A DNA stretch of 64,000 nt, taken from the NCBI RefSeq assembly GCF_900112845.1, contig NZ_FONG01000009.1, forward strand, positions 248,001-312,000. Reading direction: 5' to 3'. The notes beneath the pieces are model-generated. The model had not been told where the DNA came from, did not search any database, and saw only the letters and a list, made by a program, of their open reading frames with translations. The first letter of the stretch is position 1, and every line of letters begins with the position of its first letter. This document shows, in pieces, positions 29,665 to 39,248 of the stretch. The DNA comes from Actinacidiphila alni. GTDB lineage: Bacteria > Actinomycetota > Actinomycetes > Streptomycetales > Streptomycetaceae. A program made the position numbers and the translations under genes.

Positions 29665-30738
29665 TCACCTGCCGGAGGGAGGGGTCGGAGTGGTCGCGGT
29701 GGTCGCGCCGGCGGACGGGGGCGCCGCGTTGTGGGCACCGGCCGCGGCGCCGGTGGGCGTGGCGGTCCCGGTGGGCGTGGCCGTGCCGGTCGGGGTGGCC
29801 GTGCCGGTCGGGGTCGCGGTGCCGGTGGGGGTGGCCGGCGGGGTCGTGGGCGGCTTGCTGGTGGGCGGCGGCGCGGGCGGCGCGGTGGCCTGTTCGGGCG
29901 AGCCGTGGACGCTGCCGTCCGGATTCAGGAAGGCCGGATTGCCGCCGGGCACCATGCCCAGCTCGCGGGCCCGCTTCTCCAGGCCGCCGGGGGCCGCGTA
30001 CTGATCGACCTCCTGCTGGAGCTGCTGCTGCTCGTCCGTGTACCCCGTCGTCTCCTTCTGCAGCTTGTTCAGCTCGAAGGAGTCCTGGTTCACCGCGCCG
30101 TTGAGCAGCAGCAGGGAGAGCAGGCCACCGGCGAGGAGCGTCACGACAAGGAGGACGAACGGCATACGGGCCGCGGTTGCGGACCGGACCGGACCCCGTC
30201 CGGCCACCGCTGCCGCCGATCGGGCGGACCTGACCGCCGGCCGCGGCACCCGCCCCGCGGCGGACCCGCGTACGGCCCCCTGCTGCCGGGGCGGCCGGTC
30301 CCGCCGCACGGCGCGCTCCGCGCGGGAGGATTCCCCGCCTCCCCGCCCGCCCCCGGATCGCCCGCCGTGCGGATGGTCCGCGCCCGAACGGTCCGGACGA
30401 GAGCCGGCCGCACCCGAACGTTCCGCGCGCGAGCGGTCGGCACCCGACGCGCCTCCCCGGCCGGCGCCGTCCCGTCCCGGTGCGCCACGCCCGCGCCCGT
30501 CGGCGGCCCGACCCGTACCGGGCCGGCCGTCGCCCCGGGAACGGTCACCGCGTCCGGTGTCGCCCCGCTCCAGACCGTCCCGCCCGCGTCCGTCACGGCC
30601 CGCGCCGGAGCCGGAGCCGGACCGCCCGTCGCCCGGCTGCCCGGCGCCGGACCGGCCGCCGAAGAACCGGCCCGCGCCCGAGCGGCCGGCGCCCGGGGCG
30701 CCGGACCGGCGGTCGTCCGGGCGGTCCTGACCGGTCAT
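29665..30738 (-). CDS. ftsL: FtsL-like septum protein with long Gly/Arg-rich extension
   Basis: A 357-residue bitopic protein in the FtsL position. Residues 1-190 are a cytoplasmic low-complexity region dominated by Gly, Arg, Asp, Ser and Ala ([21 protein letters not shown]). Residues about 192-215 are the membrane helix ([20 protein letters not shown]). Residues 218-262 are the short septal coiled coil ([19 protein letters not shown]). A Pro/Thr/Ala tail with repeated PTGTAT follows. FtsL proteins are usually 100-200 residues, so this one is unusually long. The first ATG (30738) overlaps the rsmH stop, which supports the full length; an inner start cannot be excluded. Confidence 0.85.
   Translation of the reverse strand: MTGQDRPDDRRSGAPGAGRSGAGRFFGGRSGAGQPGDGRSGSGSGAGRDGRGRDGLERGDTGRGDRSRGDGRPGTGRAADGRGRGAPGRDGAGRGGASGADRSRAERSGAAGSRPDRSGADHPHGGRSGGGRGGGESSRAERAVRRDRPPRQQGAVRGSAAGRVPRPAVRSARSAAAVAGRGPVRSATAARMPFVLLVVTLLAGGLLSLLLLNGAVNQDSFELNKLQKETTGYTDEQQQLQQEVDQYAAPGGLEKRARELGMVPGGNPAFLNPDGSVHGSPEQATAPPAPPPTSKPPTTPPATPTGTATPTGTATPTGTATPTGTATPTGAAAGAHNAAPPSAGATTATTPTPPSGR
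29752..29845 (-). repeat. 18-base tandem repeat in the ftsL 3' region
   Basis: About five 18-base units encode PTGTAT repeats in the extracellular tail of the FtsL-like protein. Copies differ at few positions, so recent expansion or slippage is likely. Confidence 0.8.
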
Positions 30739-31712
30739 CGCAGGTCCTCGCGGATGCGTTCCGCGCCGCGCAGCCGGGCGGGGGCCGCCCGGCGGTTCTC
30801 GGCGATCTCGTCCTCGGTGGGCAGTTCGGCGCCGCGGGTGAGCAGCTTCAGCCGCGGCTGGTACTGCTCGGGCACCACCGGCAGGCCGGGCGGCGCGGTG
30901 TTGGCCGCGCCCGCCGCGAAGACCTGCTTGACCAGGCGGTCCTCCAGCGACTGGTAGGACAGCACGGCGATCCGGCCGCCGACCGCGAGCGCGCCGACGG
31001 CCGCCGGGACCGCCCGCTCCAGGACGGCCAGTTCGCCGTTGACCTCGATCCGCAGCGCCTGGAAGGTCCGCTTGGCCGGATTGCCGCCGGTGCGCATCGC
31101 GGCCTGCGGCAGCGCCGACCTGATCAGCTCCACCAGCCGCGCGCTGCTGGAGAACGGCTCGCGTTCCCGCTCGCGCACCACCGCGTCCACGATCTTGCGG
31201 GCGAACTTCTCCTCGCCGTAGGCGCGCAGGATGCGGACCAGGTCGCCGGGCGGATACGTGTTCAGCACCTCGGCGGCGCTGATCCCGGTGGTCTGGTCCA
31301 TCCGCATGTCCAGCGGCGCGTCCTGCGCGTAGGCGAAGCCGCGGCCGGCCTCGTCGAGCTGCATGGAGGAGACCCCGAGGTCGAAGAGCACGCCCTGGAC
31401 GCGGGCGATGCCGAGCCGGTCCAGGACGGCCGGCAGTTCGTCGTAGACCGCGTGCACCAGCGTGGCGCGGTCGCCGAACGGCGCGAGCCGCTCCGTGGAG
31501 AGCTTCAGCGCCTCGGTGTCCCGGTCGAGCGCGACCAGCCGGGCGGCCGGAAAGGTGCTCAGCAGCGCCTCGCTGTGACCGCCGAGCCCGAGGGTGGCGT
31601 CCACCACGACGGCGCCCGGTTCGGCGAGCGCGGGGGCCAGCAGGTCCAGGCAGCGGCGGAGCATGACCGGCACGTGGCGCGGTTCTGGCTGCCCGGGTGG
31701 GGTGTCGCTCAT
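30735..31712 (-). CDS. rsmH: 16S rRNA (cytosine-N4)-methyltransferase
   Basis: A 325-residue SAM-dependent enzyme (MraW) that methylates C1402 of 16S rRNA. The SAM loop [14 protein letters not shown], the [11 protein letters not shown] motif and the C-terminal [11 protein letters not shown] are all present. ATG 31712, preceded by GAAGGG, gives the usual N-terminus (PRHVPVML about 12 residues in). It is separated from mraZ by 194 bases, the largest gap at this end of the cluster. Confidence 0.96.
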   Translation of the reverse strand: MSDTPPGQPEPRHVPVMLRRCLDLLAPALAEPGAVVVDATLGLGGHSEALLSTFPAARLVALDRDTEALKLSTERLAPFGDRATLVHAVYDELPAVLDRLGIARVQGVLFDLGVSSMQLDEAGRGFAYAQDAPLDMRMDQTTGISAAEVLNTYPPGDLVRILRAYGEEKFARKIVDAVVREREREPFSSSARLVELIRSALPQAAMRTGGNPAKRTFQALRIEVNGELAVLERAVPAAVGALAVGGRIAVLSYQSLEDRLVKQVFAAGAANTAPPGLPVVPEQYQPRLKLLTRGAELPTEDEIAENRRAAPARLRGAERIREDLR

Positions 31713-31906
31713 GTGGCCCTTCTCGGCGGTACGAGGGACGTAGAACCAGGTCCCCGCCCGCTCTTGGAGAAACGTTCCCCTGGCACCGGGGAAGTGGTGC
31801 CAGCGGAGCGGATGAGCGGGAGGAGGCCGGGCCGTACGTCCGCGGGGGTGGTACGAAGTGGAGCGGGGGTGCGCACGGGGCGCGGGCGCGGAGTGACGGG
31901 CCGCGC

Positions 31907-32338
31907 TCACAGTAATCCGGGCGGAACCTCCTCGGACAGGGCCGAAAAGGTGTCTTCCTGCGCCGCGAGATAGCCCTCCCAGGCGGTCGCGGACCAGATC
32001 TCCACCCGGGTGCCGGCGCCGATCACCGCGCAGTCCTTGACCAGTCCGGCGTAGGTGCGCAGCGGCTGCGGCACCGTGATCCGGCCCTGCTTGTCGGGCA
32101 CCTCGTCGTGCGCGCCGGCGAACAGCACCCGCAGGTAGTCACGGGCGGACTTCGAGGTCAGCGGGGCGTCGGACAGGGTCCGGGTGGCGGCCTTGAAGCC
32201 CTCGGCGGGCCACACGCACAGGCAGCGCTCCTGCCCCTTGGTCATCACCAGTCCGTCGGCGAAGGGCTCACGGAACCGCGCGGGCAGCACCAGACGGTTC
32301 TTGTCGTCGAGCCGCGGGGTGTACGTCCCGAGGAACAT
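31907..32338 (-). CDS. mraZ: MraZ transcriptional regulator
   Basis: A 143-residue protein with two SpoVT/AbrB-like halves, each with the DNA-contact motif (first [17 protein letters not shown], second [14 protein letters not shown]). MraZ represses its own dcw operon in E. coli and acts on it in other bacteria. ATG 32338 is chosen because GGAGG stands five bases upstream; GTG 32344 is too close to that site. It is the first gene of the cluster, directly after a promoter that carries four spaced repeats. Confidence 0.96.
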   Translation of the reverse strand: MFLGTYTPRLDDKNRLVLPARFREPFADGLVMTKGQERCLCVWPAEGFKAATRTLSDAPLTSKSARDYLRVLFAGAHDEVPDKQGRITVPQPLRTYAGLVKDCAVIGAGTRVEIWSATAWEGYLAAQEDTFSALSEEVPPGLL

Positions 32339-32353
32339 GCACACCTCCAGCAG

Positions 32354-32399
32354 ACGGCACCACTTCGCGCCACTTTACTCCACCGGCCTCCACGGTCAA
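32354..32399 (-). promoter_or_regulatory. dcw promoter with four MraZ-type repeats
   Basis: On the minus strand -35 TTGACC (32399-32394) and -10 TAAAGT (32377-32372) are 16 bases apart, a good housekeeping-sigma promoter. Overlapping it are four GTGG cores starting at 32393, 32383, 32373 and 32363, exactly 10 bases apart (GTGGAG, GTGGAG, GTGGCG, GTGGTG). MraZ is known to bind arrays of short direct repeats with a 10-bp period near mraZ. The predicted transcript starts near 32365, about 27 bases before the mraZ ATG. Confidence 0.8.
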
Positions 32400-32538
32400 C
32401 GCGAAGCGATCGCGGCGCGTCACCTCATGTGGCCTGCCTCACACATCGGGTGATTCGCACTGTTTTTCCCTTCCGCGCCGAAATTTCGTCGGACCGCACG
32501 GCGGGTGGATCGGCACCCGGCGCCGTACCGTCGGAGAC

Positions 32539-33114
32539 ATGTCGATATCTGCCAGTGGTTCCCCGGCGCCGGGCGGCCCTTCCGGGCATCCGTCCGGGCC
32601 CTCCGGAGCCACCGCCACCGCGTCCGTCACCGACCGACTGGTCTCGGCGAACAAGCACTACGCCGAGGCGTTCCAGGACCCGGGCATGGACGCCCGGCCC
32701 GTCCAGCAGGTGGCCGTCGTGGCCTGCATGGACGCCCGCATCGACCTCCACCGGGCACTCGGCCTCGACCTCGGCGACTGCCACACCATCCGCAACGCCG
32801 GCGGCGTCGTCACCGACGACACCATCAGGTCGCTCGCCATCAGCCAGCGCGCACTGGGTACACGATCCGTTGTCCTGATTCATCACACGAACTGCGGACT
32901 CCAGAGCATCACCGAGGACTTCCGTACGGAGCTGGAGCGCGAGGTCGGCCAGCGCCCCACCTGGGCGGTGGAGGCTTTCACCGATATCGACCAGGATGTC
33001 CGCCAGTCGATGGCGCGGGTGCGCACCTCGCCGTTCCTGGCGCACACCGATGACGTGCGCGGGTTCGTCTTCGACGTGCACACTGGTCTACTCCGGGAAA
33101 TCACGAACAAGTAA
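32539..33114 (+). CDS. Beta-class carbonic anhydrase
   Basis: A 191-residue zinc enzyme interconverting CO2 and bicarbonate. Zinc ligands are Cys63 and Asp65/Arg67 dyad in ACMDARIDLHRAL, then His116 and Cys119 in HHTNCGL. The short form without extended C-terminus resembles mycobacterial Rv1284-type enzymes. The first 30 residues are a Ser/Gly/Pro-rich extension. The start ATG 32539 is divergent from mraZ with 200 bases between. No partner transporter lies nearby. Confidence 0.93.
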   Translation: MSISASGSPAPGGPSGHPSGPSGATATASVTDRLVSANKHYAEAFQDPGMDARPVQQVAVVACMDARIDLHRALGLDLGDCHTIRNAGGVVTDDTIRSLAISQRALGTRSVVLIHHTNCGLQSITEDFRTELEREVGQRPTWAVEAFTDIDQDVRQSMARVRTSPFLAHTDDVRGFVFDVHTGLLREITNK

Positions 33115-33266
33115 CGGCAGGCGAGTGACGTGGGGTGCCCCGTAAGGGAAGAATGCTGCGTGCGGCACCGCACGGCCTCGCCCGCAGCGAGCACGAGCGG
33201 CACGCAAGTGGGGTGGGCCGGTCCAGGGATGACCGTGTCCCGAGGAACATGGCCTAGGAGTACCGG

Positions 33267-34289
33267 GTGACGACCTTTGACGCACGAGCAAGCCTGAGCG
33301 ATCTGACCACGACCGCTGACCGGGTGCGCCGCAGTGTGGAGAACGTGATCGAGGGCAAGCCCGAGGTCGTACGCATCGCGCTGACGGTGCTCCTCGCGGA
33401 GGGGCACCTGCTGATCGAGGACGTACCGGGTGTCGGCAAGACGATGCTGTCCAAGGCGCTGGCGCGGTCGATCGACTGCTCGGTGCGGCGCATCCAGTTC
33501 ACGCCGGACCTGCTCCCCTCGGACATCACCGGGGTGAGCGTCTTCGACCAGCAGCAGCGCGACTTCGAGTTCAAGCCGGGCGCGATCTTCGCGCAGATCG
33601 TGGTCGGCGACGAGATCAACCGCGCCTCGCCCAAGACCCAGTCCGCGCTGCTGGAGTCGATGGAGGAGCGGCAGGTCACCGTCGACGGCACCACGTACGA
33701 ACTGCCCAGCCCCTTCATGGTGATCGCCACCCAGAACCCGGTGGAGATGGAGGGCACCTATCCGCTGCCGGAGGCGCAGCGGGACCGGTTCACCGCGCGG
33801 GTCTCCATCGGTTACCCGAATCCGGACGCCGAGCTGAAGATGCTCGACGTGCACGGCGGGGTGTCCCCGCTGGACGACCTCCAGCCGGTCGCGCACGCCC
33901 ACGAGATCGTCAAACTCGTCGAGGCGGTCCGCATGGTGCACGTCTCGGAGCCGGTACGGCGGTACGCGGTGACGCTGGTCGGCGCCACCCGCAACCACCC
34001 GGACCTGCGGCTCGGCGCCTCCCCCCGGGCCACTCTGCACCTGGTGCGGGCGGCCAGGGCCTCGGCCGCGCTGGACGGCCGCGACTACGTACTGCCCGAC
34101 GACGTCCAGGGCCTGGCCGTCGCCGTCCTGGCGCACCGGCTGTTGCCCACCGCGCAGGCCCAGCTCAACCGGCGCACCCCGGAACAGGTGGTCGCCGAGA
34201 TCGTGCAGCGGGTGGCCGTGCCCGACCCGACGGCCGGCGGCTGGCCGCAGAAGCAGCCCGGCCACTCGCAGGGCGTGCGGGGTCTGTGA
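33267..34289 (+). CDS. MoxR-family AAA+ ATPase
   Basis: A 340-residue AAA+ protein. Walker A is VPGVGKT at residues 53-59, Walker B is VVGDEINRA about 60 residues later, and the sensor region ATQNPVEMEGTYPLPEAQRDRF is complete. MoxR ATPases act as chaperones for maturation of partner proteins, commonly with a DUF58/VWA-like protein encoded next door, exactly as here. GTG 33267 follows AGGAG. TGA overlaps the next ATG (TGATG), so translation is coupled. Confidence 0.95.
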   Translation: MTTFDARASLSDLTTTADRVRRSVENVIEGKPEVVRIALTVLLAEGHLLIEDVPGVGKTMLSKALARSIDCSVRRIQFTPDLLPSDITGVSVFDQQQRDFEFKPGAIFAQIVVGDEINRASPKTQSALLESMEERQVTVDGTTYELPSPFMVIATQNPVEMEGTYPLPEAQRDRFTARVSIGYPNPDAELKMLDVHGGVSPLDDLQPVAHAHEIVKLVEAVRMVHVSEPVRRYAVTLVGATRNHPDLRLGASPRATLHLVRAARASAALDGRDYVLPDDVQGLAVAVLAHRLLPTAQAQLNRRTPEQVVAEIVQRVAVPDPTAGGWPQKQPGHSQGVRGL

Positions 34290-35791
34290 TGAGCACGCCG
34301 CCCGGCGCCGGCACCCCGCCGCCGGCCCAGGCCCCGGCGCCCCCGGCGCGGGGCCGCGCGGGCGGTCCCCCGCCCGGCGCCGGCGGACCGCAGCGGACCG
34401 GCGGCGGCTTCCGTACCGCGCTCGGCGGACTCACCACCCGCGGCCGGTCCTTCGTGGCCGCCGGGGTCGCCGCCGCGATATGCGCCTACGTACTCGGCCA
34501 GTCCGATCTGCTGCGGGTCGGCCTGCTGCTGGCGATCCTGCCGCTGGTCTGCGTCGCCGTCCTCTACCGCACCCGCTACCGGGTCGCGGGCAGCAGGCGG
34601 CTCGCGCCGTCCCGGGTGCCGGCCATGTCGGAGTCCCGGGTCCACCTGCGGGTCGACAACGTCTCGCGGATCCCCACCGGCCTGCTGATGCTCCAGGACC
34701 GGGTGCCGTACGTGCTCGGCCCGCGCCCGCGGTTCGTACTGGACCGGGTGGAGCCCGGCGGTCACCGCGAGGTGTCCTACCGGGTCCGCTCCGACCTGCG
34801 CGGCCGGTATCCGCTGGGCCCGTTGCAGCTGCGGCTGACCGACCCCTTCGGCATGTGCGAACTGACCCGTTCCTTCAGCGCCTTCGACACCCTCACCGTG
34901 GTGCCGCGGGTCGAGCCGCTGCCGCCGGTCCGGCTGGCCGGCGAGGCCAACGGCTACGGCGAGAGCCGCACCCGCGCGCTGGCCTTCGCCGGTGAGGACG
35001 ACGTCATCCCGCGCGGCTACCGGCACGGCGACGACCTGCGCCGGGTGCACTGGCGCTCCACCGCCAAGTACGGCGAGCTGATGGTCCGCCGCGAGGAGCA
35101 GCCGCACCGCGCCCGCTGCACCGTCCTGCTGGACACCCGGCGGTCCGCCTATTACGGCGCGGGCCCCGACTCGGCCTTCGAATGGGCGGTGTCCGGCGCC
35201 GCCTCGGTCTCCACCCACATGCTGGAACGTGGCTTCGCCGTACGGCTGCTGACCGACACCGGCAGCAGCGTGCCGGGCCCCGAGGGCGGCGCCGGATACG
35301 CCGGCGACTCTTCCGACATGGCGGGCGTACTGCTCGACACCCTCGCGGTCGTCGACCACTCCGACGACCTGGCCGAGGCGGCCGGCCGCGACAACGGCAC
35401 CGACGGTCACGGCAACGGTCTGGCCCGCGCCTACGAGGTGCTGCGCTCCAGCCACGAAGGGCTGCTGGTCGCCTTCCTCGGCGACCTGGACGAGGAGCAG
35501 GCGGCCGACGTCGGCCGGATGCGGCACCGCGCGGGCGGGGCCGTCGCCTTCCTCCTGGACAGCGACGACTGGACGGCCCGCGAGCCCGGCGGGCGCTACG
35601 ACCGGCCGGAGGAGCGCACCGCGCCGGACGCGGCGGCCGGCGAGGACATCCCGCTGCCGGTCCGGATGCTGCGCGAGGCGGGCTGGACGGTGCTGTCGGT
35701 GCGCGCCGGCGACTCGCTGCCGGAACTGTGGCAGCAGGCCGACCGTTACCGCTCACGCGAGGAACAGCAAGAGGCAGGGGCGACGACATGA
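34289..35791 (+). CDS. DUF58 domain protein
   Basis: A 500-residue protein. A Pro/Gly/Ala-rich stretch occupies residues 1-40; two adjacent membrane helices lie at about 50-90; the DUF58 signature GYRHGDDLRRVHWRSTAKYGELMVR-type block follows near residue 235, inside a vWA-like fold. DUF58 proteins are the usual partners of MoxR ATPases and the membrane transglutaminase-like protein. It overlaps the next gene by ATGA. Confidence 0.92.
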   Translation: MSTPPGAGTPPPAQAPAPPARGRAGGPPPGAGGPQRTGGGFRTALGGLTTRGRSFVAAGVAAAICAYVLGQSDLLRVGLLLAILPLVCVAVLYRTRYRVAGSRRLAPSRVPAMSESRVHLRVDNVSRIPTGLLMLQDRVPYVLGPRPRFVLDRVEPGGHREVSYRVRSDLRGRYPLGPLQLRLTDPFGMCELTRSFSAFDTLTVVPRVEPLPPVRLAGEANGYGESRTRALAFAGEDDVIPRGYRHGDDLRRVHWRSTAKYGELMVRREEQPHRARCTVLLDTRRSAYYGAGPDSAFEWAVSGAASVSTHMLERGFAVRLLTDTGSSVPGPEGGAGYAGDSSDMAGVLLDTLAVVDHSDDLAEAAGRDNGTDGHGNGLARAYEVLRSSHEGLLVAFLGDLDEEQAADVGRMRHRAGGAVAFLLDSDDWTAREPGGRYDRPEERTAPDAAAGEDIPLPVRMLREAGWTVLSVRAGDSLPELWQQADRYRSREEQQEAGATT

Positions 35792-38199
35792 GCGGACGTG
35801 CACGGCTGACGGTCTGTGCCGCGGCCGCTTCCCTGATGGCGGCCTGCTCGCTGCTGCCGCTGGCCACGCCGAACGGCTGGATGGCGCAGGCGCTGCTCTT
35901 CGTGGCGCTCCAGTCCGGGGTCGGCGCGCTGGCCCGACGGGTGCCGCTGGCCCGGCCGTTGACGGTGCTCGCACAAGCGCTGGTCTCGCTGCTGGTGCTG
36001 ACCGTGATGTTCGCGCCGCACCAGGCGATGGGCGGTGTGATCCCCGGGCCGAGCGCCTTCGTGCAGCTCAGCGATCTGGTCAGGGACGGCCTCACCGACG
36101 TCAGCCAGTTCGCCATCCCGGCGCCGGTCACCCCCGGCATCAGGATGCTGCTGGTCGGCGGTGTGCTGCTGGTGGCGCTCGCGGTGGACGCGCTGGCCGT
36201 CACGTACAACAGCGCGGCGCCGGCCGGACTGCCGCTGCTCGCGCTCTACTCGGTGGCCGCGGGCCTGTCCAACGGCGGCGCGCAGTGGCTGTTCTTCCTG
36301 ATCGCCGCCTCCGGCTATCTGCTGCTGCTCCTGGCCGAGGGCCGCGACCGGCTCTCGCGCTGGGGCCGGGTGTTCGGCGGCGGCCCGCCCGCGCACGGCT
36401 GGGCCGGCGGCTCCGCCAACCCGGCCTCCGGCAGCCGGGTCCTGGCCCCGGTCCGCACCGGCCGCCGGATCGGTGTGATGGCGCTCGGCCTCGCCCTGGT
36501 GGCGCCGGCGGTCCTGCCGTCGCTGGGCAGCGGCCTGCTGGACACCTCGGGCACCGGTACCGGGCCCGGTCACGGCGGCACCATCTCCGCGGTCAATCCG
36601 GTGGTGGCGCTCCAGGACAATCTGAACCAGCAGGACAACCGCGAAGTCCTGTCGTACAGAACGAACTCCACCGATCTGACCGGCATGTATCTGCGGATCG
36701 TGGCGCTCGACGAGTTCGACGGCACGCAGTGGCAGCCGTCGAAGCGGAAGATCGAGGACATCCCGCCGGTCCTGCCGCAGCCCGCGGGCATGGCGCCGGA
36801 CGTGAAGTACACCAAGGTCGAGACGTCGGTGAAGGTCGACGACGGCTACGCCCAGGGCTGGCTGCCGATGCCGTTCCCGGCGCAGTCCGTCAACGCGCCC
36901 GGGCACTGGCGGTTCGAGCCCGAGGGCCGCACCGTCATCGGCGACCGCGGGCAGAACACCTCGGGCATCTCGTACACGGTGACGAGCATGCAGGTGCAGC
37001 CGACGGCCGCGCAGCTCGCGGCGGCGCCGCACGCGACCGGGCGGATCGCCGACGAATACACCAAGGTGCCCCATTCGCTGCCGAAGGTGGTCGAGCAGAC
37101 CGCCCGGCAGGTGGTCACCTCGGCGCACGCGAACAACGACTACGAGAAGGCGCTGGCGCTCCAGCGGTACTTCACCGGCGGCGCCTTCGTCTACAACACC
37201 AAGGCGCAGTCCGGCACCGGGGTGGACGCGATCGCGCGCTTCCTGAAGACCAAGGAAGGCTTCTGCATCCACTTCGCCTTCACCATGGCGGCGATGGCCC
37301 GCACCCTGGACATCCCGGCGCGGGTCGCGGTCGGCTTCACGCCCGGCTCGCCGGGCACCGACGGTGTGATGTCGGTGGGTCTCAAAGACGCGCACGCCTG
37401 GCCCGAGCTGTACTTCGAGGGCCTGGGCTGGACCCGTTTCGAGCCGACCCCGTACCGGGGTTCCGCGCCCTCCTACACGCAGGCGACGGCGCCGGCCGGC
37501 ACCGACGAGCCTGCCGACCAGGGCCGGCACGGGACGGCAGCGACGCCGACCCCGACGCCGACCCCGAGCGAGGGCTGCGGCACCGACAACCGCGCGGCGG
37601 CGGCCTGCGGTTCGACCGCGGTGACCGCGACCGGCGGTTCCGGCGGCGGCGGATTCGGCGGCGGCAAACTGGCCGGCTTCACCCTGCTCGCGCTGCTGGT
37701 GCTCGCGGTGCCGCTGACACCGCTGCTGTGGCGGACCCGGCAGCGCTCCCGGCGCCTGGGCGGCGGGCGCGGCGGTACGGCCGAGGGGCTCGCGCTGTCC
37801 GCGTGGCGCGAGGTGGTCGACACCGGCTGGGACTACGGCATCGCGCCGGACGAGTCGGAGACGCCGCGGCGGGCGATGGCCCGGCTGGTCAGGGACGGTG
37901 AACTGAGCGGTCAGGCCGCCGCGTCGGCCGGTTCGCTGGCCACTGCGGTGGAGCGGGTGCTGTACGCGCCGCACGCCGAGCCGCAGCCGACGCTCGCCGC
38001 CGACGTCCAGCACGTACGGGCCGGGCTGCGGCAGTCCGCGGGCCGCCGCGCGCGGCTGCGGGCGCTGCTGCTGCCGCGCTCGGCGGCCCGGCTGCTGTGG
38101 CAGTTCACCGACCGCTGGTCGGCGGCCGGTTACCGGCTCTCGCAGGCGGCCCAGCGCTTCACGGGGCCGCTGCGGAAGCGGATGACACGGCAGGCGTAG
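35788..38199 (+). CDS. Membrane transglutaminase-like protein (TgpA type)
   Basis: An 803-residue protein with an N-terminal membrane region of about six helices (residues 1-250), an extracytoplasmic papain-like transglutaminase core, another helix near 630 and a DUF4129-like cytoplasmic tail. The catalytic Cys lies in KEGFCIHFA, His in KDAHAWPELY and the Asp region follows. TgpA-type proteins work in the MoxR-DUF58 system at the envelope; the substrate is unknown. It ends the three-gene operon and is followed by two strong hairpins. Confidence 0.92.
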   Translation: MSGRARLTVCAAAASLMAACSLLPLATPNGWMAQALLFVALQSGVGALARRVPLARPLTVLAQALVSLLVLTVMFAPHQAMGGVIPGPSAFVQLSDLVRDGLTDVSQFAIPAPVTPGIRMLLVGGVLLVALAVDALAVTYNSAAPAGLPLLALYSVAAGLSNGGAQWLFFLIAASGYLLLLLAEGRDRLSRWGRVFGGGPPAHGWAGGSANPASGSRVLAPVRTGRRIGVMALGLALVAPAVLPSLGSGLLDTSGTGTGPGHGGTISAVNPVVALQDNLNQQDNREVLSYRTNSTDLTGMYLRIVALDEFDGTQWQPSKRKIEDIPPVLPQPAGMAPDVKYTKVETSVKVDDGYAQGWLPMPFPAQSVNAPGHWRFEPEGRTVIGDRGQNTSGISYTVTSMQVQPTAAQLAAAPHATGRIADEYTKVPHSLPKVVEQTARQVVTSAHANNDYEKALALQRYFTGGAFVYNTKAQSGTGVDAIARFLKTKEGFCIHFAFTMAAMARTLDIPARVAVGFTPGSPGTDGVMSVGLKDAHAWPELYFEGLGWTRFEPTPYRGSAPSYTQATAPAGTDEPADQGRHGTAATPTPTPTPSEGCGTDNRAAAACGSTAVTATGGSGGGGFGGGKLAGFTLLALLVLAVPLTPLLWRTRQRSRRLGGGRGGTAEGLALSAWREVVDTGWDYGIAPDESETPRRAMARLVRDGELSGQAAASAGSLATAVERVLYAPHAEPQPTLAADVQHVRAGLRQSAGRRARLRALLLPRSAARLLWQFTDRWSAAGYRLSQAAQRFTGPLRKRMTRQA

Positions 38200-38214
38200 C
38201 CGTCATACGCCAGG

Positions 38215-38259
38215 GCCGACGGCCCGGGCCCCTGGACGCCAGGGACCCGGGCCGTCGGC
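38215..38259 (+). terminator. Hairpin terminator after the transglutaminase gene
   Basis: A 14-bp stem (38215-38228 with 38246-38259) encloses a second short stem CCCTG/CAGGG. It lies 16 bases after the stop. Confidence 0.85.
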
Positions 38260-38383
38260 GTACCGGGCACGGGAGCGTGGGCGTGCGCCGGGCACCGGGG
38301 GCGAGGCCCGGGGCACGCGGGCGGCAGGGCGGTCGCTGAGCGGGACACGCCGGGCGCCCCCGGAACCGTCCGCGGCGCGGCAC

Positions 38384-38440
38384 ACACACATCGCCGAGGG
38401 GCGCGGACCGGTGTGGTCCGCGCCCCTCGGCGATGTGTGT
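38384..38440. terminator. Perfect 26-bp hairpin, bidirectional terminator
   Basis: Arms 38384-38409 and 38415-38440 match perfectly around loop GGTGT. The core GAGGGGCGCGGACC recurs in the hairpin at 58765. It lies between convergent genes (ends at 38199 and 38496). The remaining sequence between 38260 and 38383 is GC-rich with no gene. Confidence 0.88.
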
Positions 38441-38495
38441 ACGGGATGTGCGGCCGTCCCGGCCGCGCCGTGGTGTCCCCGGTGGCGGCCCCCGC

Positions 38496-38909
38496 TCAGC
38501 GACCGCCCTGCTGCTCGTCGCGGCGGCGCTGCCACCGCTCCTCGATGCGGTCCATGACCTTGCCGCGCTTCGGCTGCTGACGGCGGCCGAGGCGCCGTCC
38601 GCCGGGAGCCGCGGCGGCCTGCTGCTGCTCGCCCGGCCTGGCCGCCTTGCGCCAGCCGGTGACGGCGAGCACGGCGCAGGCCAGCATGACCAGGAAGCCC
38701 ACCACACTGATCCAGGGCTGCTTGGCGATCATGCCGCCCATGAGCAGCGCGATACCGACCAGGAAGCCCGCCACCGACTGGTAGACACGCCGCCGGGTGT
38801 ACGTGCGCAGCCCGCTTCCCTCAAGCGCTGACGCGAACTTGGGATCTTCGGCGTACAGCGCTCGCTCCATCTGCTCGAGCATGCGCTGCTCGTGCTCCGA
38901 GAGCGGCAC
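38496..38909 (-). CDS. DUF3040 small membrane protein
   Basis: A 137-residue protein starting MPLSEHEQRMLEQMERALYA, the DUF3040 signature, followed by two membrane helices (about 45-90) and a basic Arg/Gln-rich tail. The family is common in actinobacteria and uncharacterised. GTG 38909 has AGGAGG about ten bases upstream. It faces the transglutaminase operon. Confidence 0.9.
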   Translation of the reverse strand: MPLSEHEQRMLEQMERALYAEDPKFASALEGSGLRTYTRRRVYQSVAGFLVGIALLMGGMIAKQPWISVVGFLVMLACAVLAVTGWRKAARPGEQQQAAAAPGGRRLGRRQQPKRGKVMDRIEERWQRRRDEQQGGR

Positions 38910-39248
38910 GGAGTCCTCCTACTCGTCGGTCGCAGGGGGGCGACCGGTCCGACCCTTTCAGGATAGGCAGGGATTCGCCCCCGTGAAACCCGCCCCACTA
39001 CGCCAATCCGACGGGGGCTTCATTCCCCGTCCGCCGTTACGTCATGCCAGCATACGGTCAGCAATGACGGTACGGGGGGCGTGTGACGGACTACTCCGTC
39101 CGGGGGTCGCGGACGGTGATCCGGAGGGACGCCTTCCGGGTGCCGGACGGGACCGCCCGGCGGCCCGGGCGGCGGACCGGCCGAGGGCCGAGCGGTGCAC
39201 CGGCCGAGGGCCGGGCGATGGACCGAACGGCGGACCGGGCGCGTGCGG
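38910..39248. other. Non-coding gap between DUF3040 gene and methyltransferase
   Basis: The 339 bases hold the promoter area of the DUF3040 gene, then a GC-rich stretch with a repeated ACCGGCCGAGGGCCG (about 39177 and 39201) and a small inverted repeat GACGGA/TCCGTC at about 39082-39097. The short open frame from 39083 reads as low-complexity Arg/Pro/Gly and I do not regard it as a gene. Confidence 0.6.

Noticed and set aside
33267..38199. MoxR-DUF58-transglutaminase operon as a novel system
   Set aside because: The same three-gene arrangement is widespread in actinobacteria and proteobacteria; nothing here departs from it.
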